This document shows, piece by piece, positions 1 through 7,040 of a DNA stretch of 20,481 bases. Source of the stretch: Candidatus Saccharimonadia bacterium (lineage in GTDB: Bacteria > Patescibacteriota > Saccharimonadia > Saccharimonadales > Saccharimonadaceae); the NCBI GenBank assembly GCA_023259925.1, contig JALRDS010000008.1, positions 1 through 20,481 on the forward strand, written 5' to 3'. The notes beneath the pieces are model-generated. The model was not told where the DNA came from and did no database searches. It saw only the letters and a program-made list of their open reading frames with translations. The position numbers were made by a program, and so were the translations under genes. Positions within the stretch are counted from its first letter, which is position 1, and the number at the start of each line of letters is the position of its first letter.

Positions 1-1
1 A

Positions 2-121
2 TTCGAAATCGCCGCCATCGAGCCAGAGCTACAAGATCCGGGTCCGCCTAGCTCGCCTCGCTGGGGTGCTACTGTTAAGCGCGGCTGGGGCTATTGGTCA
101 CCAGGTGGAAAAGACTGGTAG
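2..121 (+). CDS. C-terminal tail of an unrecognised protein (5' partial)
   Basis: A reading frame is open from the window edge to a TAG at 119-121 and gives the last 39 residues of a protein. The tail is rich in Pro, Gly and Trp (it contains GPPSSPRWG and GWGYWSPGGKDW), so it may be an exposed or low-complexity C-terminus. No family is recognisable from so little sequence. The stop lies just before a strong promoter, which fits a real gene end. Coding status is inferred only from frame continuity and position. Confidence 0.4.
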   Translation, partial: FEIAAIEPELQDPGPPSSPRWGATVKRGWGYWSPGGKDW

Positions 122-126
122 CGGTC

Positions 127-155
127 TTGTCTTTTCGGGTATTCTACAGTATAAT
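127..155 (+). promoter_or_regulatory. Sigma70-type promoter of rpsB-tsf
   Basis: A -35 box TTGTCT (127-132) and a perfect -10 box TATAAT (150-155) are separated by exactly 17 nt. Transcription should start near 162, giving an rpsB leader of about 83 nt. This is one of the best promoters in the window, as expected for a ribosomal protein operon. Confidence 0.8.
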
Positions 156-183
156 TAACTGCGTAACATAATTAATGACACAA

Positions 184-238
184 CCGGTGAATATTGCTCC
201 TGAACATTCAGGTATTCCCGGTGAGGTACAAGGAGTAC
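184..238 (+). promoter_or_regulatory. Structured rpsB leader with the ribosome binding site in a loop
   Basis: Between the predicted transcription start and rpsB, three stem blocks nest on one axis. CCGG (184-187) pairs with CCGG (218-221), GAATA (189-193) with TATTC (213-217), and CCTGA (199-203) with TCAGG (208-212), closing a 4-nt ACAT loop. That is 14 base pairs with a 1-nt and a 5-nt bulge, both on the 5' side. A second small stem, GTAC 226-229 with GTAC 235-238, puts the Shine-Dalgarno AAGGA in its loop. S2 is known to repress its own operon through the rpsB leader in E. coli; that this element does the same is inference. Confidence 0.5.
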
Positions 239-244
239 AAAGCA

Positions 245-934
245 ATGGCAGTAACTGTCGATATTAAAGCTTTGCTCGAAGCTGGTGTTCACTTTGGACA
301 CAAAACGAGCCGTTGGCACCCTAAAATGGCGCCGTACATTCACTCAAAACGTCAAGAAACGCACATTATTGACCTTGTAAAAACCGCAGAGGGTCTAGAG
401 GCTGCATTGCCGTTTATTACAAAAACAATTGCAAGTGGTAAAAAAGTACTATTTGTTGGTACAAAAAAGCAGCACAAGGACATTGTAAAGGCTGCTGCTG
501 AATCTGCTAACCAACCATTTGTTACCGAGCGTTGGATTGGCGGTATGCTAACTAACACTGCTACTATGACTAGCCAAATCAAGAAGTTGCATGATCTTGA
601 GCGCCGCATGGCAAGTGGTGACCTAGAAAAGCGCTACAACAAGCTTGAGGTGCAACGATTCCAGGAAGAAATTGACGTTCTTAACACCAAGTACGGTGGT
701 ATTAAAGACTTAAGCGGTGCGCCCGGTGCAGTAGTTGTAGTTGATACAATTGCTGATGCTGGTGCAATTCGCGAAGCACGTAACCTAAACGTACCGGTTG
801 TTGGTGTGGTTGATACAAACGCAGATCCAACTGCTGTTGACTACGTGATTCCAGGTAACGACGATGCGATTAAGGGTACTCAACTACTGCTCGACTACAT
901 TGTTGCAGCAGTAAAAGAAGGGGAGGCAAAATAA
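245..934 (+). CDS. rpsB: 30S ribosomal protein S2
   Basis: S2 is a component of the small ribosomal subunit. The N-terminus is diagnostic: it continues from MAVTVDIKALLEAG into VHFGHKTSRWHPKMAPYI, and later segments such as FVGTKKQ, ERWIGGMLTN and the PVVGVVDTNADP region match S2. The product is 229 aa, close to the usual size. The ATG at 245 is chosen because the family N-terminus begins there and AAGGAG (230-235) lies 9 nt upstream. An in-frame ATG at 194 would add 17 unrelated residues and falls inside the structured leader. tsf follows after 3 nt, the near-universal rpsB-tsf pair. Very confident. Confidence 0.98.
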   Translation: MAVTVDIKALLEAGVHFGHKTSRWHPKMAPYIHSKRQETHIIDLVKTAEGLEAALPFITKTIASGKKVLFVGTKKQHKDIVKAAAESANQPFVTERWIGGMLTNTATMTSQIKKLHDLERRMASGDLEKRYNKLEVQRFQEEIDVLNTKYGGIKDLSGAPGAVVVVDTIADAGAIREARNLNVPVVGVVDTNADPTAVDYVIPGNDDAIKGTQLLLDYIVAAVKEGEAK

Positions 935-937
935 TTT

Positions 938-1534
938 ATGGCAATTAGCATTGATGACATCAAGAAGCTAAAAGAATTAACCGGGCTTGGCCTAACTGAC
1001 GCGAAAAAAGCGCTAGTAGAAGCTGAAGGTGATTTTGATAAGGCGCTTGAAGCGCTTCGCAAGAAGGGCCTAACTAAGGCTGAGAAAAAGGGCGACCGTG
1101 AAACTCGCGAAGGCCTGATTGAAAGCTACGTACACTCAAACCGCATTGGCGTTGTAGTAGAGGTAAACTGTGAAACAGACTTTGTGGCGCGCCTACCTGA
1201 ATTCAAAGAATTTGCACACCAAATTGCTATGCAAATTGCTGCCATGAACCCAAAGTACCCAACTATGGAAGATGTGCCAGCTGAAGCACTTGAAGCTAAG
1301 AAGCAAGAGCTACTTGCTAGCGATAGCCTAAATGGCAAGCCCGCTGAAATGGCCGAGAAGATTGTAGAGGGTCAGCTAAAGAAGCACTTTGCTGAGCAAG
1401 TATTAGCTGAACAAAGCTACATTTTAGATGATAGTAAAACTGTGGGTGAGTTCATTAAAGAAGAAGTTGCTCGCCGTGGTGAAAATATTCGTGTTTCACA
1501 ATTCAAGCGGATTGAGCTTGGCGTAACAGAGTAA
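938..1534 (+). CDS. tsf: Elongation factor Ts
   Basis: EF-Ts is the guanine nucleotide exchange factor that recharges EF-Tu. The N-terminal UBA-like domain (about residues 1-45, with LKELTGLGLTDAKKALVEA) and the signature region ESYVHSNRIGVVVEVNCETD are plain. The product is 198 aa, against about 280 in E. coli. It is therefore the short form, like those of Thermus and cyanobacteria, that lacks much of the second core subdomain. AGGGGAGG (919-926) inside the end of rpsB serves as ribosome binding site. A strong terminator follows, so rpsB-tsf is a two-gene unit. The usual next gene, pyrH, is absent here. Confidence 0.97.
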   Translation: MAISIDDIKKLKELTGLGLTDAKKALVEAEGDFDKALEALRKKGLTKAEKKGDRETREGLIESYVHSNRIGVVVEVNCETDFVARLPEFKEFAHQIAMQIAAMNPKYPTMEDVPAEALEAKKQELLASDSLNGKPAEMAEKIVEGQLKKHFAEQVLAEQSYILDDSKTVGEFIKEEVARRGENIRVSQFKRIELGVTE

Positions 1535-1548
1535 AAAATCTGTTCAAT

Positions 1549-1580
1549 AAATAACCCGGCTATAAGCCGGGTTATTTTTA
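1549..1580 (+). terminator. Rho-independent terminator after tsf
   Basis: A 13-bp perfect stem (1549-1561 with 1565-1577; GC core AACCCGGCT / AGCCGGGTT) closes a 3-nt ATA loop and runs into a T-rich tract (1575-1579). It ends the rpsB-tsf transcript. It is the only textbook intrinsic terminator I see in the window. Confidence 0.92.
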
Positions 1581-1589
1581 TGTTAAAAT
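1581..1589 (+). promoter_or_regulatory. Extended -10 promoter of the first pilin gene
   Basis: TG, one base, then TAAAAT (1584-1589) forms an extended -10 element directly after the tsf terminator, with no clear -35 box. Predicted start is about 1596, only 4 nt before the ATG at 1600. No Shine-Dalgarno is present, so initiation would be almost leaderless. Confidence 0.5.
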
Positions 1590-1599
1590 CGTAAGCACT

Positions 1600-2070
1600 A
1601 TGAGTATCAAAAATGGATTCACCATTGTTGAACTACTAATTGTAATTGTTGTGATTGCGATTCTTGCGTCTATTAGTATCGTAGCCTATACCGGCATCCA
1701 AAGTAGGGCTAACGATTCTGCCGTGCAGGCAGATCTTGGTACATTTGCCAAGCAGATGGAAACTCAAAAAGCTGACATAGGTAGATACCCTGGAGTACTC
1801 ACGAGTGCTATGGGGTTTAAGTTCTCCAAGGGGTCGTACGGACTTGATGCGCAAAACTATAATGTACGATATTGCTACAATTCATCTACTGACGACTACA
1901 TATTATTAGCTAACTCTAAGTCTGGTGCGTATTATAAAGCGCAAAGCGGTGTAGTGCAGTCTACCGCTGGCACGTACGGGTGGGGTGTGTGTAGTCAAGT
2001 CGGATTATCGAGTACAAACCCTAGTCAAAATGGGCTTCAATCTACAACCTGGGCAAGTTGGACAAACTAA
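1600..2070 (+). CDS. Type IV pilin-like protein (prepilin)
   Basis: This is a class III signal peptide protein. After the short basic leader MSIKNG comes the pilin N-terminus FTIVELLIVIVVIAILAS, cleaved by prepilin peptidase between Gly6 and Phe7. Glu is at mature position +5, as assembly requires. The rest (about residues 30-156) is a small globular head rich in Tyr, Ser and Asn, with two cysteines (RYCYN and WGVCSQ) that could form the usual C-terminal disulfide. At 156 aa it has the size of a major or minor pilin. It probably forms a surface type IV pilus or pseudopilus fibre. A second pilin gene lies beyond recF. Which pilin is the major subunit cannot be told. Confidence 0.9.
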   Translation: MSIKNGFTIVELLIVIVVIAILASISIVAYTGIQSRANDSAVQADLGTFAKQMETQKADIGRYPGVLTSAMGFKFSKGSYGLDAQNYNVRYCYNSSTDDYILLANSKSGAYYKAQSGVVQSTAGTYGWGVCSQVGLSSTNPSQNGLQSTTWASWTN

Positions 2071-3134
2071 CCTAGATTAATTATTGTCGCACCGTGAGTT
2101 AAGTCTTTGCGTAGATCAGTTGCCGTAATGAGCGTTTGGTAACCATTGAGTGAACGCATTAACTGTTGTTCGCGCGTGGTATCAAGTTCGGAGAATACGT
2201 CATCAAGCAAGATAAGCGGCTTTAACCCAGTGTGGTGTGCCTGAAGCTCTACCTCGAGTAACTTAAATGCAAGCATAATGGTGCGTAATTCACCACGCGA
2301 GGCTGCCTCGCTGGCGGGATGACCATTGAGAAAAACAGTAATGTCATCGCGATGAGGACCAATGCTTGTGTAGCCACGAAGCGCGTCGTTAGCGCGCTGC
2401 GCTTGTAGGCGATCAAGCAATAATTGTTGTAAGTTGTCTGTGACAACTGTAAGCTGACCCATGTATTTAGCTGTGACAACGTGTTGAGCACTTGCCATGT
2501 TTGAATAAATACGTGATAAATGCTGATTACTGTGTTCTAAGAAGTTTAATCTTGCTTTTACAATGCTAGCGCCAAGCTCGCTTAACTTCACGTCCCAAAC
2601 AAACAGATGTGCCTCCCAGTCAGTTTGAGTCATATGTTCATATTGTTTTAATAACTCGTTACGCTGCGTTAGGGCACGTTGGTAGCGACTCAGTACCGCA
2701 GAGTAGGTAGGTGACAAGCGGGCAATTATGCCATCTATAAAGTCCCGCCGTCGCTGCGGGGTTGAGGTAAGTAGGCGCAGCTCATCTGGCTCGAATAGTA
2801 CAATCGGGTATCGTTTTGGTGCTGGAACACGAGCTGACTTTTTGTCATCTATAAGGAACTCTTTAATAACCCTGCTATCTTGTAGGCGAAGTTCGCCGCG
2901 TCGCTCTACGTCGCCAATAGAAAGCTTCATGAGCGATCGAGTTTGAGCATGGGTAATCATATCGCGGTCACGACCCCGAAAACTGGTGCCGCGCAGCAAA
3001 AGGTAAACAGCCTCAAGAATTGTGGTCTTACCGGTGCCGTTTGGCCCTAAAATAACCGTGATTGTATCGGCAAAGTTATATGTGGTGAGTTCGTGGGAGC
3101 GAACATTCTGCATTGAGATGCTTTGAATGTGCAT
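2067..3134 (-). CDS. recF: DNA replication and repair protein RecF
   Basis: RecF is an SMC-like ATPase that helps load RecA at gaps through RecFOR. Visible features: an N-terminal segment (MHIQSISMQNVRSHEL), Walker A GPNGTGKT (about residues 30-37), a signature-like SRGELRTIMLAFKLLE, and Walker B LILLDDVFSELD (307-318). Length from the ATG at 3134 is 355 aa, typical of RecF. That start is chosen because the family N-terminus begins there and a TATAAT box lies exactly 6 nt upstream. Starts at 3140 or 3197 would add residues that do not look like RecF. The stop overlaps the stop of the converging pilin gene. recF usually sits beside dnaA-dnaN-gyrB; here it is isolated between pilin genes. Confidence 0.95.
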   Translation of the reverse strand: MHIQSISMQNVRSHELTTYNFADTITVILGPNGTGKTTILEAVYLLLRGTSFRGRDRDMITHAQTRSLMKLSIGDVERRGELRLQDSRVIKEFLIDDKKSARVPAPKRYPIVLFEPDELRLLTSTPQRRRDFIDGIIARLSPTYSAVLSRYQRALTQRNELLKQYEHMTQTDWEAHLFVWDVKLSELGASIVKARLNFLEHSNQHLSRIYSNMASAQHVVTAKYMGQLTVVTDNLQQLLLDRLQAQRANDALRGYTSIGPHRDDITVFLNGHPASEAASRGELRTIMLAFKLLEVELQAHHTGLKPLILLDDVFSELDTTREQQLMRSLNGYQTLITATDLRKDLTHGATIINLG

Positions 3135-3140
3135 AGCCAT

Positions 3141-3146
3141 ATTATA
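3141..3146 (-). promoter_or_regulatory. -10 box of recF (leaderless start)
   Basis: On the minus strand TATAAT occupies 3146-3141. Six nucleotides later comes the ATG at 3134, so the predicted +1 is the A of the start codon. No Shine-Dalgarno is present and the -35 region is weak. Confidence 0.6.
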
Positions 3147-3197
3147 GGTAAGTTGGTATGAAAATGGAATTAGTGCCAGGTGATTATTTGCGTACAT

Positions 3198-3226
3198 TTG
3201 ACTAGTTATGTAGGTAAAGATATAGT
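3198..3226 (+). promoter_or_regulatory. Sigma70-type promoter of the second pilin gene
   Basis: TTGACT (3198-3203) and TATAGT (3221-3226) are spaced by 17 nt. Predicted start is 3233, 4 nt before the ATG at 3237, with no Shine-Dalgarno. It is divergent from the recF promoter about 100 bp away. Confidence 0.75.
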
Positions 3227-3236
3227 AATAATACTT

Positions 3237-3818
3237 ATGCTCTTACAAAAAAACGGCAAACAAGGCTTTACAATCGTTGAGCTTTTAATTGTGATTGTTG
3301 TGATTGCAATTTTGGCTTCGATTTCTATTGTTGCATACAACGGGATTCAGACACGCGCACAAAATACAAAAAACACACAAGCCGTAGCCGCATGGGCAAA
3401 GTCTTTAATATTTTATAAATCAGAAAAAGGCGCCTATCCTTCGGTGGTAAATTCATGCTTGGGTGCAAGAACGGGAAATGTTACGACATATGGTGACTTA
3501 GGTGACTCAAGCAAAAATAACGGACGATGCTGGGGAACAAATACTAACGGTACTTGGTATGTGCAAACGGCATTCTTGAATGAAATGGCGCCGTATACTA
3601 CACCGCCTGCAGAACCTAGTGACGTTAATATACGCAGTGGAACAGATCAGCGAAGGGGTGCAATTTACTATCGGGTAGCCGACGGTGACGAAAGGATTTA
3701 TGTTGCTACGATAGGTGCTACTTCGCAGGCCGATTGCCCGACAATTGGGCCGTTGGGAGCTAGCTATGGAGGGCAAAACTTTGACGGCGGTAGAGAATGT
3801 TACTATCGTCTCCCTTAA
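3237..3818 (+). CDS. Type IV pilin-like protein (prepilin), second copy
   Basis: After the leader MLLQKNGKQG comes FTIVELLIVIVVIAILAS, with cleavage predicted between Gly10 and Phe11 and Glu at mature +5. The product is 193 aa. The head has four cysteines (SCLGA, GRCWGT, DCPTIG and a C-terminal RECYYRLP), enough for two disulfides and unlike the two-cysteine head of the other pilin. The ATG at 3237 is chosen over 3180 because it gives a normal short prepilin leader and sits just after a strong promoter whose -35/-10 lie inside the longer frame. The mature N-terminus is identical to the other pilin for 25 residues; beyond that the two diverge, so they are probably different subunits of one fibre. 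Confidence 0.9.
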   Translation: MLLQKNGKQGFTIVELLIVIVVIAILASISIVAYNGIQTRAQNTKNTQAVAAWAKSLIFYKSEKGAYPSVVNSCLGARTGNVTTYGDLGDSSKNNGRCWGTNTNGTWYVQTAFLNEMAPYTTPPAEPSDVNIRSGTDQRRGAIYYRVADGDERIYVATIGATSQADCPTIGPLGASYGGQNFDGGRECYYRLP

Positions 3819-3846
3819 ATAGTTCGTACTGATTCGTAAAATTCGT

Positions 3847-3872
3847 TATAATGGAATGAATCAATTTAGGAG
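3847..3872 (+). promoter_or_regulatory. Promoter -10 box and ribosome binding site of frr
   Basis: TATAAT (3847-3852) predicts a start near 3859. AGGAG (3868-3872) lies 8 nt before the ATG at 3881. The -35 region is weak. Unlike the pilin and recF genes nearby, frr has a conventional short leader with Shine-Dalgarno. Confidence 0.65.
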
Positions 3873-3880
3873 TTTTTATA

Positions 3881-4435
3881 ATGTTTGATACAAAGCAATA
3901 CGAACAAAAAATGGACCAGGCATTGGAACATTTTGGAGATGATTTAAAAAAGGTGCGAACTGGCCGCGCACACCCAGACATGCTTGGCGGTGTGACGGTG
4001 GAGGTGTATGGAAGCAAAATGCCGCTTAACCAGGTGTCGAATATCACTGCACCTGAAGCGCAGCAGCTGCTTGTTACACCATTTGATCCGAGTAATATAT
4101 CAGCGATTACTGCTGCAATTCGTGATGATCAAAGCCTTGGCTTGAACCCAAGTGACGACGGGCGCGTAATTAGAGTACCTATTCCTGCACTTACAGAAGA
4201 GCGACGCCGCGAATTGGTGAAGCAACTCGGCGATAAAGTAGAACAATGCCGAATTGTTTTGCGTCAAGTTCGACAAGATGGCTTGAAGGACGCTAAACGT
4301 AAAAAAGATGCCAAAGAGCTATCAGAAGATGATGTTAAGGCAGTTGAAAAAGAATTCGATAAGCTGATGGCGGACTATCAGGCTAAAATCGACGAGCGCA
4401 CCAAGGCCAAAGAAGCCGAAGTGATGACGGTGTAA
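3881..4435 (+). CDS. frr: Ribosome recycling factor
   Basis: RRF works with EF-G to split the post-termination ribosome. The 184-aa length equals the family norm of about 185. The conserved LKKVRTGRAHPDML, a VEVYGSKMPLNQVSNI region and a charged helical C-terminal half (RRRELVKQLGDKVEQ onwards) are all present. It heads a run of five same-strand genes. In Bacillus the order is pyrH-frr-uppS-cdsA-dxr-rseP-proS; here frr leads directly to uppS after 6 nt, with pyrH missing upstream. Confidence 0.97.
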   Translation: MFDTKQYEQKMDQALEHFGDDLKKVRTGRAHPDMLGGVTVEVYGSKMPLNQVSNITAPEAQQLLVTPFDPSNISAITAAIRDDQSLGLNPSDDGRVIRVPIPALTEERRRELVKQLGDKVEQCRIVLRQVRQDGLKDAKRKKDAKELSEDDVKAVEKEFDKLMADYQAKIDERTKAKEAEVMTV

Positions 4436-4441
4436 CTACCT

Positions 4442-5128
4442 GTGAGCGATATTCCACGCCACATTGGCTTTATTGTTGACGGCAACCGACGCTGGGCGAA
4501 ACAGCATGGTCTGCCAGCGTATGAGGGCCACATGGCTGGGTATAATGCACTGCAGGACGTATTGCTAGAAACGCTCGAACAAGGTGTAAAGTATGTGAGC
4601 GCTTACGTATTCAGTACTGAAAACTGGAAGCGTAGTGAAGATGAGGTGGGGCGCTTGATGGGGCTCATATTGAAGATTTTTACCGCTGATTTGCACATAT
4701 TGCAAGAAAAAAATGTACGCTTACGAGTGCTTGGATCAAAAGAGGGTGTAAGTAGCAAAATTCTCAAAGCGATTGCCGATGCAGAGTTAGCTACAGAAAA
4801 CAACGATGGTGGCACATTGGCTCTATGTTTTAACTACGGCGGTCAAACCGAGGTTGTTGAAGCGGTGCGCCAGATTATCAAACAAGGCGCTGTAGCCGAA
4901 GACGTGACGGTAGATATGATTACCGATAATCTATACGATAGTGACATTCCACTGTGCGACTTAATTGTGCGAACCAGTGGCGAAAAGCGACTCAGTAACT
5001 TCATGCTTTGGCGTGCTGCATACAGTGAACTACTATTTATAGACAAAAACTGGCCAGACATGACAAAGGAAGACGTAATCGATATACTTGAAGAATATAA
5101 ACAACGCGGCCGGCGATTTGGAGGATAA
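4442..5128 (+). CDS. uppS: Undecaprenyl diphosphate synthase (cis-prenyltransferase)
   Basis: It condenses isopentenyl diphosphate units onto farnesyl diphosphate to make the C55 carrier for peptidoglycan and other surface polymers. HIGFIVDGNRRWA holds the catalytic Asp (residue 13 here). SAYVFSTENWKR and RTSGEKRLSNFMLW (from about residue 177) are the other signature blocks. At 228 aa it is slightly short. The start is GTG at 4442, 6 nt after the frr stop; no ATG is available before the first motif, and the Shine-Dalgarno is weak, so translational coupling to frr is likely. cdsA and dxr, usual downstream partners, are absent. Confidence 0.96.
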   Translation: MSDIPRHIGFIVDGNRRWAKQHGLPAYEGHMAGYNALQDVLLETLEQGVKYVSAYVFSTENWKRSEDEVGRLMGLILKIFTADLHILQEKNVRLRVLGSKEGVSSKILKAIADAELATENNDGGTLALCFNYGGQTEVVEAVRQIIKQGAVAEDVTVDMITDNLYDSDIPLCDLIVRTSGEKRLSNFMLWRAAYSELLFIDKNWPDMTKEDVIDILEEYKQRGRRFGG

Positions 5129-6292
5129 ATGTTACTAATTGGTATATTAACTGGGCTCATTATTTTAGTGTTGCTGGTGGTGATTCACGAGCTAGGGCAC
5201 GGTATTGCCGCGCGACGAAATGGTGTTGTTGTTGAGGAATTTGGTATTGGGTTTCCGCCGCGGGCATGGGGTAAAAAAATAAAGCAGAGCGTGCTCGGTA
5301 AGAACGTTCTATACAGTGTGAATTGGCTCCCACTCGGAGGATTCGTAAAGTTGCAAGGTGAACACGATGCAGCTGAAAAGCCAGGTGACTACGGCGCAGC
5401 AACCTATTGGCAAAAAACGAAGATCCTTTTAGCTGGAGTGGTTATGAACTGGATAGCGGCAATCGTACTGTTTACGGTATTAGCGCTTGTAGGTTTGCCA
5501 AAAATTCTTCCAAATCAATTCAGCGTTTCGGGTGACACCCAACTAGTGACAAAGCCATTAACAATCGTAGCTGTTGAGTCTGATTCGCCAGCCCAGAAGG
5601 CAGGGCTTCAATCTGGCGACGAAGTACTGCTACTCAATAACACAGACGTACAATCACCCGAAGAGCTTTCTAGTGCCACTGAGCGCAATAAGGGTGAAAC
5701 AATTACTATTACATACTCACGAAATGGCCAAGAAAACTCAACAGCAGTAACGCTGCGAGACGAGAACTCAGATAAAAAAGGCTACTTGGGTGTTGGGACA
5801 AATCAGCAACTAAGTGAAATTCGTGCTACTTGGTCGGCTCCAATAGTTGGTGCTGTTACTACGGTGCAGCTTACAGGTGAAACATTTGCAGCACTTGGTA
5901 AGGTTGCTGCAAGCCTGGGCGAAGGCATAGGCAGCAGGTTTACGGCTGATAAAGCGGCGCGTGAGTCTGGCGATGAAGCGCTGGCGTATGCCTCGAATAG
6001 CGTGTCAGGACCAGTGGGTATTCTTGGGGTAATTTTCCCGCAGATGCAACAAGCCGGTATAAAGCCGTTACTGTTACTTACGGCAATCATTTCACTCAGT
6101 TTAGCAGTGATGAACGTACTACCGATTCCTGCGCTTGATGGTGGCCGTTGGTTTACTATGACCGCATTTAAGCTGCTAAAAAAACCACTTACAAAAGAGC
6201 GTGAAGAAAAAATCCAAACAGTTGGCTTTGTGGCACTGATGGGGCTAATAGTATTGGTGACGATTGCCGATGTTGGCAAGCTTATTAGTTAG
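5129..6292 (+). CDS. rseP: Site-2 protease, RseP family zinc metalloprotease
   Basis: An intramembrane M50 metalloprotease. The first membrane segment carries HELGH (residues 20-24; zinc-binding His and catalytic Glu), followed by the FGIGFPPRAW block. A single PDZ domain lies around 144-215 (SPAQKAGLQSGDEVLL). The third zinc ligand is in NVLPIPALDGGRW (about 329-341), with a last membrane helix before the C-terminus. At 387 aa with one PDZ domain it resembles Bacillus RasP more than two-PDZ E. coli RseP. The ATG follows the uppS stop with no gap, and its GGAGG lies in the last uppS codons. Substrates may be anti-sigma factors or leftover signal peptides; none is identified here. Confidence 0.95.
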   Translation: MLLIGILTGLIILVLLVVIHELGHGIAARRNGVVVEEFGIGFPPRAWGKKIKQSVLGKNVLYSVNWLPLGGFVKLQGEHDAAEKPGDYGAATYWQKTKILLAGVVMNWIAAIVLFTVLALVGLPKILPNQFSVSGDTQLVTKPLTIVAVESDSPAQKAGLQSGDEVLLLNNTDVQSPEELSSATERNKGETITITYSRNGQENSTAVTLRDENSDKKGYLGVGTNQQLSEIRATWSAPIVGAVTTVQLTGETFAALGKVAASLGEGIGSRFTADKAARESGDEALAYASNSVSGPVGILGVIFPQMQQAGIKPLLLLTAIISLSLAVMNVLPIPALDGGRWFTMTAFKLLKKPLTKEREEKIQTVGFVALMGLIVLVTIADVGKLIS

Positions 6293-7013
6293 AACGGGAT
6301 TTTCACTCGGGCTTACCCTTTGGGTGGTGGTAAGCCTAGTAGTTGGCCAAATTTTGGGGCAGCTGCTTGTTTTGAGCTTGGGTGTTCAAGCTAACATTGC
6401 TGTACTAACGACGGTTGCTGCGGTACTCGGGTACTCGCTGGGAATATTGATTGCAGTAGGCGGTTCACTCATGATTTCGAGGCGTAGGTCTATCGACAAA
6501 AAGCAGTGGGGCATTGAGCGGCTTCCATCCTGGTCGGATATAGGGCTAGGGGTGTTGTCGGTATTGCCGTACTTTGTGTTAGCAAGTGTTGTTATTTGGA
6601 TAGGCACCGACCTACTAAAGGTAATTGACCCCGACGTTGGTCAGCAACAGAGCTTTACCAATTTATACTTGCGTATTGAGTATATTGTGGCGTTCTTCAC
6701 ACTGGTGGTACTGGCACCAATTGCAGAAGAATTTTTATTTAGAGGATTCTTCCAGGGCAGGGTAGCTAAGCATACTGGAAGCGTTGCTGCGGTACTATTG
6801 GTGGCGATAGTTTTTGGCTTGATGCACCTGATAGGATTTAGCGAAGAAGGTGCAGTAGTATTTCAATGGGGGGCTGCGGCCGATACATTTGCGTTAGGTA
6901 TCGCGGCTGGTGTACTACGCTTAATCACTGGCAGTATATGGGCTGGGGTGATACTCCATGCAATCAAGAATGGCATTGCCTATTACTTCTTGTTTATTTA
7001 CGTTGCTGGCTAA
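6270..7013 (+). CDS. CPBP-family intramembrane glutamic protease (Abi/Rce1-like)
   Basis: A very hydrophobic protein of 247 aa with about 6-8 membrane segments. The three CPBP motifs are intact: EEFLFR (Glu153, Glu154, Arg158), FGLMH (Phe182 to His186) and HAIKN (His230, Asn234). The family includes the eukaryotic CAAX protease Rce1 and many bacterial proteins of uncertain role. The ATG at 6270 is preferred over an in-frame TTG at 6264 because GGTGA lies 9 nt upstream; the gene overlaps the end of rseP by 23 nt. Placing a second intramembrane protease directly after rseP suggests a shared membrane-proteolysis role, which is inference. The substrate is unknown. Confidence 0.88.
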   Translation: MLASLLVRTGFSLGLTLWVVVSLVVGQILGQLLVLSLGVQANIAVLTTVAAVLGYSLGILIAVGGSLMISRRRSIDKKQWGIERLPSWSDIGLGVLSVLPYFVLASVVIWIGTDLLKVIDPDVGQQQSFTNLYLRIEYIVAFFTLVVLAPIAEEFLFRGFFQGRVAKHTGSVAAVLLVAIVFGLMHLIGFSEEGAVVFQWGAAADTFALGIAAGVLRLITGSIWAGVILHAIKNGIAYYFLFIYVAG

Positions 7014-7040
7014 TGAAAACTACGGTAGGATAGTAAAGAT

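Noticed and set aside
147..161. Near-palindrome CAGT...ACTG around the rpsB -10 box
   Set aside because: Only 4-bp arms with mismatches in the centre; too weak to call an operator.
194..244. Upstream in-frame ATG for rpsB adding 17 residues
   Set aside because: No ribosome binding site, it lies within the leader stem, and the S2 family N-terminus starts at 245.
3135..3197. Longer recF N-terminus
   Set aside because: It would put the promoter -10 box inside the gene, and RecF proteins start at the MHIQ-like segment.
3180..3236. Longer start for the second pilin
   Set aside because: It covers the -35/-10 promoter and makes an atypically long hydrophobic prepilin leader.
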